A stretch of 9,006 nucleotides of DNA from an uncultured Verrucomicrobiota bacterium (GTDB lineage: Bacteria; Verrucomicrobiota; Kiritimatiellia; RFP12; UBA3636), in NCBI GenBank assembly GCA_946534745.1, contig CAMNDA010000214.1, forward strand, positions 1 through 9,006, written 5' to 3'. How positions within the stretch are numbered: position 1 is the first letter of the stretch; each line of letters opens with the position of its first letter. Both the position numbers and the translations under genes were made by a program. The notes under the pieces are model-generated. The model saw nothing but the letters and a program-made list of their open reading frames with translations, did no database searches and was not told the DNA's origin. This document shows, piece by piece, positions 1 through 7,800 of this stretch.

Positions 1-1649
1 AGCCGGCGGACGGCGGGGCGGGGAAGGGCGTCGGCGCCGTCTGGGGCGGGGCGAAGCTGCTCTACGCCGACGGCAAGGTGCTCCCGAACGACGTCCGGCG
101 CACGTCGCGCCAGCTCGGCATCCTCACGCCGCCGGAGCGCCCCGAGCCGCGCGTGAACGGCCCGCGCGTCTACGGCGTGCGGCCGGGCCGCCCCGTCCTC
201 TTCCGCGTGCCCGCGACCGGCGCCGCGCCGCTCCGCGTCGAGGTGATCGGCCTCGGGGACGGCGATCCGCGGCTCGCGGGCCTCTCCTACGACCCCGCTA
301 CGCGCGTCCTCTCCGGCCGCGTCGACGAACCCGGCGACTACGCGCTCGCGATCCGCGCGACGAACCGCCTCGGAAGCGACGAGAAGCCGTTCACGATCCG
401 GGTCGGCGAGACGATCTGCCTCACGCCCGCGCTGGGCTGGAGCAGCTGGAACGCGTTCGCCGGAAGCGTCTCGGACGAGAAGGTCCGCGCCGCCGCGGAC
501 GCGCTCGTCTCGACCGGCCTGGCGGACCACGGCTACGCCTACGTGAACGTCGACGACTTCTGGCAGAACATTCCCGAGCGCGCGAAGGAGGACCCCGACC
601 TCGACGGGCCCCTGCGCGACGCCGACGGCCGCATCGCGCCCAACTCGCGCTTCCCCGACATGAAGGCGCTCGCGGACCACATCCACGCGAAGGGCCTCAA
701 GGCCGGCATCTACTCGAGCCCCGGTCCGTTCACCTGCGGTCGCGCCGCCGGGAGCTGGCAGCACGAGGAGCTCGACGCGAAGACGTTCGCCGAGTGGGGC
801 TTCGACTACCTCAAGCACGACTGGTGCTTCTACGACGACGTCGCGTTCGGCTCCGATGTGCTCCGAGCGATGTACCCCTACCTCGTGATGGGCGCCGCGC
901 TGCGCCACCAGAAGCGGGACATCGTCCTCTCGCTCTGCCAGTACGGCATGGAGAACGTGAGCGCGTGGGGGCGGTGCGTCGGCGGGCAGAGCTGGCGCAC
1001 GACGGGCGACGTCTTCGACACCTGGTCCTCGGTCTCCGCCGCCATCGAGAAGCAGAAGCGCCTCTTCCTCTACGCCGGTCCCGGCGCGTGGAACGACCCG
1101 GACATGCTCTGCGTCGGCGCGGTCTGCTGGAACGACGGCAAGGAGTCGCGCCTCGCGCCGAACGAGCAGTACACGCACATCTCGATGTGGGCGCTCCTCG
1201 CCGCGCCGCTGATGATCGGGTGCGACTTGGCGAAGCTCTCCCCGTTCACTCGCTCGCTCCTCGCGAACGACGAGGTGATCGAGATCGACCAGGACGAGCT
1301 CGGCAAGGCCGCGGGCTGCATCGCCGAGGGCGACGGCTGGGAGGTCTGGGCGCGCCCGCTCGCCGACGGCTCCATCGCCGCCGGGCTCTACAACAAGTCC
1401 GGCTTCGAGCGGATGGTGCCCTTCGACCTCAAGAAGGCCGGGCTGCTCTGCAAGTGGCTCGTGCGCGACGTGTGGCGGCAGGAGGACGTGGGCGTCTTCA
1501 TGGGCGTCTACGAGGCCTCCGTCCCCGGCCACGCGACGCACCTCGTACGCCTCCGCCCGTGCCGCTGCGGCAGGCTGCGCGACGACGTCACGGACGTCCG
1601 CGACGCCGCCTGGCGCCTCCTGCGCGAGAAGGACCTCGCACGCGTTTGA
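1..1649 (+). CDS. alpha-galactosidase, glycoside hydrolase family 27 (5' end outside the window)
   Basis: Retaining exo-enzyme expected to release terminal alpha-linked galactose from oligosaccharides or galactomannan. The frame is open from base 3 to the left edge, so the GTG at 78 is probably internal and the gene begins upstream. Residues here are counted from that GTG. The upstream stretch (around a VWGGAKLLYADG motif) resembles the end of an NPCBM carbohydrate-binding module. Residues ~24-113 form a beta-rich putative Ig-like domain. The catalytic barrel starts at LTPALGWSSWN (115). It carries VNVDDFW, the nucleophile in YLKHDWC (Asp248), SLCQYGM, the acid/base in the R-x-x-x-D pattern RTTGD (Asp311), and GAWNDPDML. 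A C-terminal beta-sandwich ends near VRLRP (~494). A tail with Cys495-Arg-Cys497 and a charged helix-like stretch follows and is unusual. The missing start hides any signal peptide, so location is unknown. Family assignment is firm; the exact substrate is not. Confidence 0.95.
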   Translation, partial: PADGGAGKGVGAVWGGAKLLYADGKVLPNDVRRTSRQLGILTPPERPEPRVNGPRVYGVRPGRPVLFRVPATGAAPLRVEVIGLGDGDPRLAGLSYDPATRVLSGRVDEPGDYALAIRATNRLGSDEKPFTIRVGETICLTPALGWSSWNAFAGSVSDEKVRAAADALVSTGLADHGYAYVNVDDFWQNIPERAKEDPDLDGPLRDADGRIAPNSRFPDMKALADHIHAKGLKAGIYSSPGPFTCGRAAGSWQHEELDAKTFAEWGFDYLKHDWCFYDDVAFGSDVLRAMYPYLVMGAALRHQKRDIVLSLCQYGMENVSAWGRCVGGQSWRTTGDVFDTWSSVSAAIEKQKRLFLYAGPGAWNDPDMLCVGAVCWNDGKESRLAPNEQYTHISMWALLAAPLMIGCDLAKLSPFTRSLLANDEVIEIDQDELGKAAGCIAEGDGWEVWARPLADGSIAAGLYNKSGFERMVPFDLKKAGLLCKWLVRDVWRQEDVGVFMGVYEASVPGHATHLVRLRPCRCGRLRDDVTDVRDAAWRLLREKDLARV

Positions 1650-1681
1650 TAAGGAACGCGGCGACCGGGCCGAACGCGAGG

Positions 1682-1722
1682 CAACCCGTTCGCTTCGAGC
1701 CGCGGGTTGGATTCGGGCGAAT
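1682..1722 (+). terminator. weak hairpin pair after the alpha-galactosidase gene
   Basis: CAACCCG (1682-1688) pairs perfectly with CGGGTTG (1703-1709) around a 14-base loop. Directly after it, GATTC (1710-1714) can pair with GAATC, and ATTCG faces CGAAT. A T-containing patch follows around 1727-1741, but there is no clean run of Ts. This could be a weak intrinsic terminator between the first two genes or an mRNA-stabilising structure. The stem is short, so the call is tentative. Confidence 0.3.
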
Positions 1723-1735
1723 GAATCAAATTTAC

Positions 1736-1763
1736 TTGTTTCCGCATTGCGTGTCCCTATCTT
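1736..1763 (+). promoter_or_regulatory. candidate sigma70-type promoter for the large SGNH gene
   Basis: The sequence from about 1723 to 1763 is the only AT-rich patch in the 228-bp spacer. TTGTTT (1736-1741) and TATCTT (1758-1763) are separated by 16 bases and loosely match -35 and -10 elements (3 of 6 and 4 of 6). TAGAAT at 1781-1786 is a better -10 match but has no good -35 at the right distance. Either would give a leader of about 85-110 bases. The size of the spacer and the hairpins before it suggest that the large gene has its own promoter. The match is weak and phylum-specific promoter preferences are unknown here. Confidence 0.25.
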
Positions 1764-1867
1764 CGAAACGGGGCAACGCCTAGAATTCCGCCTTGTCGAA
1801 CGGCACTTCCGCCATCTCGGAGCCCGGACCGGCACCACGCAAGGAAAACAACAGCTCATCCAAACAC

Positions 1868-1872
1868 GAGGT
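1868..1872 (+). promoter_or_regulatory. ribosome binding site of the large SGNH gene
   Basis: GAGGT lies five bases before the ATG at 1878. This supports that ATG as the start, as does the typical signal peptide that follows immediately. Confidence 0.6.
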
Positions 1873-1877
1873 TCACC

Positions 1878-4800
1878 ATGAAACTCAAGCTCCTCCCCTT
1901 CCTGTCGGCGGCGATCCTTGCGATGGCCTCGACTGTCGCGTTCGCCGATCCGATCGTGATCGGCGCCCAGGTGCCGGGATCCGACCCCAGCTCGGAGCCG
2001 TGCACGCCGAAGGAGCGCACGGACGACTACCACAAGAACCACTTCAGCGCCGACATCAGCGGCAGCCAGGGCAAGGACTTCGACGTGGTCCTGTTCGGCG
2101 ACTCCATCACCGACTTCTGGAACAATCCCAGCCTGGCCCTCGACGGGGACCCCCTCAACTACGCCGCGGCGTTCAACATGGGCATCGGCAGCGACCGCGT
2201 CCAGAACCTCCTGTGGCGTCTCCGCAACGGCGCGCTCGACGGCTATACCACGAAGTACTTCACGCTGATGGTCGGCATCAACAACGGCCACCAGAAGTGC
2301 ATCGACCACAACGAGCACGCCGACCGCGCCGAGGATGTCGCCGAGTCGATCCGGCTCATGCTCTGCGAGATGGCGACGAAGCATCCGGACGCGAAGATCC
2401 TCCTGATGCCGATCCTCCCCTACAGCTTCGACAGCAGGTACTTCGAGGCGGCCGAGGTGACGGCCATGAGCGAGGCGGTCAACGACTACATCCTCCAGTT
2501 CGTCGACAACAAGCGCGTGTTCTGGGTGGACCTCCGCAGCCAGTACCTCCAGCAGAATTCGATGCCCGACAAGACCTGCTACCGCGAGGGCGGCCACGGC
2601 GGCTACGATGCCGTGGGGCTCTGCCTCCATCCGGAGTTCTTCACCTATTCCGATTTCTGGCGGCCCGCCCTCACCAATGCGATGCAGAAGTATCTCTCGG
2701 TTCCCGCCGGACAGGCGCAGACGGCGGATCCTTCCATCGGCTACGCCAAGGCCGCCCCCAACGTGGACGGCGCGGGCTCCGCGACGATCACGGTCTTCGG
2801 CATTTCCCTCGGAAGGGACGCGAACGCCAACGCCGTCACGTCCTACTCGATCGACTACGAGCTCGACGGCGGGACGAAGACGCGCGCTCTTTCCGGCCAG
2901 ACGGGCACCCGGGCATCTTTCGCGATCCCGAACGTCGCCCTCGGCGACCATACCTGCAAAGTGACCGTCACGACGGCCGACAACAAGGAGCTCGTGACGC
3001 TGCTCTCCTTCACGATGACCGAGCCGTGGTACGCGAGCCCGCTGCCGACCGACGACAGCGCGGTTCGCACGGACGGCACGCTCAAGTATGCGTATGCGCC
3101 CGCGGCCTGCACGGTCAACGGCGTTGCGTTCGCGGCCGCCGGGAACAGCAATGCCGCCATCTCGGGCGACATCTCCTGGCCGTACAGCCAGACCTCCGGC
3201 GCGTCGGCTCCGAGCAGCGTCTCCGGCGCCTACTATGAACTCCTGAACCGCTGCTGGTGGGCGAACCAGGGCGACAAGGAGGTGACGCTCAAGAACCTCG
3301 AGGCCGGACGCAGCTACCTCGTCCAGATCTTCGGCTACCGCAACTACAACGGCGACGGCAAGGCCCATGTCTGGATCAAGGAGTCGTACTGGGATCCGAA
3401 CTTCATCAAGGTCTACGGCGACGGCTGGTCCTGCGGCGGCACGCTGACGGGAACCTTCACGGCCACCGAGGCCACCAAGACGTTCACCATCACGTCCGAC
3501 GGCAACTACGGCATCAACGGCATCCAGGTCCGCGACCTCGGCGAGAGCGGCGTGCCGGTCGTCGTCCTGCCGAAGATCGGCTCCGTCTCCGTCTCGACGA
3601 ACGGCTCGACCGCGACGATCTCGCTCTCCGGCGTCGTGATGGGCACCGACGACGAGGGGACGAACGCGACGTCCTACGCCGTCTCCTACCGCCTGGGCGA
3701 CGCGGCCGCGGTGCAGGCGCTCACGGGCCAGGCCGGCGCGACGGCCTCGTTCGACATCGCGAGCCTCGCCGACGGCGAGTATACGTGCGCGGTCTCGATC
3801 ACGACCGACAAGAACAAGACCTCGGCGGAAAAGACCGTCTCCTTCCGGATCGGCACGCCGCCGCCGCCGGTCGTCGCGCCGTCGATCGGGTCGGCGGCCG
3901 CCAGCGTCGTCAGCTCGAACGCGACGATCACGCTCTCCGACATCGTGCTCGGCACGGACGACGAGGGCGCGGCCGCGACGTCCTACGCGGTCTCCTACGC
4001 GCTGAACGGCGGGGCCGCGGTGGCGGCGCTCGCGAACCAGACCGCCGCCACGGCGTCGTTCGCCATCGAAGGCCTTGCCGACGGCAGCTACACCTGCGAG
4101 GTCACGATCACGACCGACAAGGGCAAGACGGCGTCCAAGACCGCCTCGTTCGCCATCAGCACGTCGGGCGGCGGTGGCGGCGGTTCCTTCGAGGACGGCT
4201 GGACCGGCGAGGCGCTGGGCGCGACGAGCGCCGCGATACGAACCGACGGCACGCTTAAGTATGCCTACGCGGCTGGGAACTACACAGTCAACGGCGTCGC
4301 GTTCAGTGCTAGTAGTGGCCTCATCAACACCGCGGACTGCGTCGTATGGGAGGCCACGACGGGGGCGCTCTCCGCCACCCCGACTCCTCCGTCCGGCATC
4401 GACGATGTCGACTATAAGAATATGCTGGGACACTGCTGGTGGGCGAACCCCAAAGGCCGGAAGATCCAGTTGAACAACCTTGAGAGCGGAAAGCAGTACC
4501 TTGTCCAGATCATTGCGTTCAACCAGACTTATACGACGCAGTCCGCCACCGCGCCGGACGGCACGACGGCCGTCAAGTTCGGCGGAACGGGCTGGGAATA
4601 CGGAAGCTCGCTCGTCGGCGTCTTCACGGCAAGCGGCGCCTCGGAGGAATTCACGATCGAGTATTCCGGGAACGCCTGCATCAACGCCATCCAGGTCCGC
4701 GAGCTCGACGCGGGCGGGGCGACGGTCGTCGAGCCGTCGATCGGATCCGCGGCCGCCGAGGTGAACGGCACGACGGCGACGATCTCGCTCTCCGGAATCG

Positions 4801-7800
4801 TGATGGGGACCGACGACGAGGGGGCGAACGCGACGTCCTACGCCGTCTCCTACCGCCTGGGCGACGCGGCTGCGGTGCAGGCGCTCACGGGCCAGACCGG
4901 CGCGACGGCCTCGTTCGACATCGGGAATCTCGCCGACGGCGAGTATGCGTGCGCGGTCTCGATCACGACCGACAAGAACAAGACCTCGGCGGAGAAGTCG
5001 GTGTCTTTCACGATCGGAACGACACCGCCTCCGGTCATCGCGCCGTCGATCGCCGCGGCGGCCGCCAGCGTCAGCGGCTCGAACGCGACGGTCTCGCTTT
5101 CGGGCATTGTGCTCGGCACGGACGACGAGGGCGCGGCCGCGACGTCCTACGCGGTCTCCTACGCTCTGAACGGCGGGACCACGGTAGCGGCGCTCGCGAA
5201 CCAGACCTCGGCCACGACCTCGTTCCAGATCGCGGACCTTGCCGACGGCGCCTACGCGTGCGCGGTCACGATTACGACCGACAAGGGCAAGACCGCCTCC
5301 AAGACTGTTTCCTTCACGATCGATACGGCGGGCGGCGGAGGAACCGAAACCGGCTGGACCGCTCAGGCAATGGATGACGGCGGGCTTGCATTCAGCAAGG
5401 AGGGCGACCTCGCCTACGCCTATTCGCTGCAGGGCCTGGCCGTGAACGGCATCCCCTTCTCCAAGGCGAACCCCATCGTTGTCTCGGACAGCATCGCCTT
5501 CGATCCGGGCTATACCGACTTCGACGGAAGCCTCGGGAACGAGGGCGTTTCGGACACGGCCCTCGGCCTCATGCTGGGCAACGCCTGGTACTGGAAGGAC
5601 GCATCGACGGACACGCAGACGGTGACGATGACGCTGAAGGACCTGACGGTCGGGCACAGGTACCTGGTCCAGATCCTTTCGCACAACACCTGGACCAGCG
5701 GGATGCGGATCTCCGCCGGCGGATGCGAGCCGCAGCCCGTCCACGGTCCGGACGCGGCGGGCGGCAAGTACGGCGCGCTGCTCACCGGCGTCTTCACGGC
5801 GCTGGCCACTACGGAGGATGTCGCGATCACATTCTCGGGATCGACGTCGAGCATGCGCCCGGTCAACGCGGTCCAGGTCCGCGACCTCGGCGAAGTCTTC
5901 GTCCCGGTCGTCGAGCCCTCGATCGGCACCCTCTCGGCCGCGCTGAGCGGCCCGACGGCGGTCATCGTCCTCGGGGACGTCGAGAAGGGCACGGACGACG
6001 AGGGCGTCGCCGCGACCTCCTACGCGGTCTCCTACGCCCTCGACGGCGGCGAGCCCGCGGAGAAGCTCTGGAACCAGACCGGCTGGTCGGCGTGGTTCAA
6101 CGTCACGAACCTCGCCGACGGCGCGCACACCGTCGAGGTGACGATCGCGACCGACGCGGGCGGTGTCGCCTCGAAGTCCGTCTCCTTCACGGTCGACTCG
6201 ACCGTTCCGGCGACGTCCGCCTGGATCGTCGAGCCGATGAGCATGAGCGGCGACACGATCCGCACGGAGGGCGATCTGCTCTACGCCGAGGCGCCGAACC
6301 TCGCGGTCGTGAACGGCGTCCGGTTCGAGCGCACGCTTTGGGTCTCGGACGCGAGCTTCACCGTCTCGCCCGCGCCGGCCGACGTGCTCTGGAGCGGCAT
6401 GGGCAACGAGGGCTTTAACAATGAAGCCAACGCCTACGGCTTCCTCCTCACCCACGCGTGGTTCTGGGACAAGTCGGCGACCAATACCGCGGCGACGGTC
6501 ACGCTCACGGGCCTGGAGCCCGGCAAGAACTACCTCGTCCAGCTCGTCTCCCACAACCAGTACACGGACACCATGACGGTTTCGGCCGAGGGCACCGAGC
6601 CGAAGCCCGTCGGGACCCGGTCCCACGTCGAGAACCAGAGCCCGACCCTCCCCTGGCGGTACGGCGCGTCCCTCGTCGGATTCTTCACGGCGTCCGACAC
6701 GACGCAGGAGTTCACGGTCCAGTGGGCCGGGGCGGCGGGATACCACCCGCTCAACGCCCTCCAGGTTCGCGATCTCGGCCTCGCGGTCCCGATTGTCGTC
6801 GAACCCTCGATCGGCGCCGCCTCGGCGACGGTGGACGACGATTCGAAGACGGCGTTCGTCACGCTCTCTGCCGTCGTGAAGGGCACCGACGACCAGTGCA
6901 ACCCCGCGAACGCCTACGATGTCTCGTACGAGCTCGACGGCGGCGCCTCGGTCGTCGCGCTCGAGGACCGCACCGGCGCGACCGCCGCGTTCTCCATCAA
7001 GAACCTCGCCGACGGCCCCCACGAATGCGTGGTCACGATCACGACCGACGCGGGCAAGTCGGCCTCGGCGACCGTTTCGTTCACGATCAACGAGCAGACG
7101 CCCCCGTGGATCGTCGAGCCGATGACCGAGGACGGCGACACGATCCGCACCAACGGCGTGCGCCGCTGGGCGTTCTGCGTCGGCGAGGACAGCGGCACCC
7201 TGGTCGCCAACGGCGTGCAGTTCACGACCTTCGAGAACCTCGACGCGACCCGGCTGCAGAACGCGGGCGACATCCATATGCCCTTCTCCGTCTCGCCCGC
7301 GATCAATTCCGCCGTGGACGGGTGGGGAACGGAAGGCGTCGCGGATGCGGGCTACGCCCAGATCCTGGACCGCGCGTTCTACAACGGCGCGTCCGGCGAG
7401 TACACCTTCACGATCAATGGCAACCTGTCCGGGCTCAAGGCGGGCCGGCGCTACCTGGTCCAGATCATCATGCACCGGAGCGGGTCGTCCGCGACGGCGA
7501 CCGTCGCCGCGGACTTCGACGTCGACCACGTCCAGTTCGGCGGCGAGGGCTGGACCTACGGCGGATCGCTGGTCGGGACGTTCGTGGCGCCTCGCGACGA
7601 GGCGGACCACACGTTCAAGGTCAAGTTCGAGGGCGGCGACTTCGCGGCCATCAACGCCATCCAGCTTCGCGACCTCGGCCCGGCCGTTCCGACGGAGGAG
7701 GACCCGTCGATCGAGACCGTCTCCGGCAAGCGGAAGGCGGCTTCGGCGACCGTGACGCTCTCCGGCGTCGTGATGGGAACGGACAGCGACTTCCATCCCG

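Larger units (their letters stand above)
3027..7679 (+). repeat. five divergent copies of a ~170-190-residue repeat module (B) in the large protein
   Basis: Copies lie at 3027-3542, 4191-4709, 5343-5891, 6222-6779 and 7107-7679. Each opens with a Trp, then a (T/E/N)-G-x-L-x-Y-A-Y-like segment (RRWAF in the last copy) and V-N-G-V-x-F or similar. Next comes a bulky aromatic patch (RCWWAN, HCWWAN, NAWYWKD, HAWFWDK, RAFYNG), an 'L..G..YLVQ(I/L)' strand, a 'YG.SLVG.F(T/V)A' strand, and a closing 'N(A/G)(I/V/L)Q(V/L)R(D/E)L' strand. The pattern of short amphipathic strands with exposed aromatics fits a beta-sandwich of the jelly-roll, ligand-binding kind. I do not recognise it as a named family, and binding is an inference. 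Confidence 0.7.

Noticed and set aside
794..1783. 329-codon open frame on + within the alpha-galactosidase
   Set aside because: It overlaps conserved GH27 catalytic sequence in another frame and has shadow-like Arg/Leu-rich composition.
1793..3238. 481-codon open frame on + in frame 2
   Set aside because: It overlaps the large SGNH gene, is dominated by Arg, Pro and Gly as expected of an out-of-frame high-GC shadow, and lacks domains. The frame-3 protein has a signal peptide, GDSL motifs and a ribosome binding site.
3686..5119. Two 89-codon minus-strand frames (3686-3955 and 4850-5119) with near-identical proteins
   Set aside because: Their similarity only reflects the duplicated Ig-like pairs on the plus strand.
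3570..5327. Possible mobile element or direct-repeat-bounded insertion at the 1164-bp repeat
   Set aside because: The repeats are in-frame protein modules with linkers. There is no transposase, terminal inverted repeat or target-site duplication.
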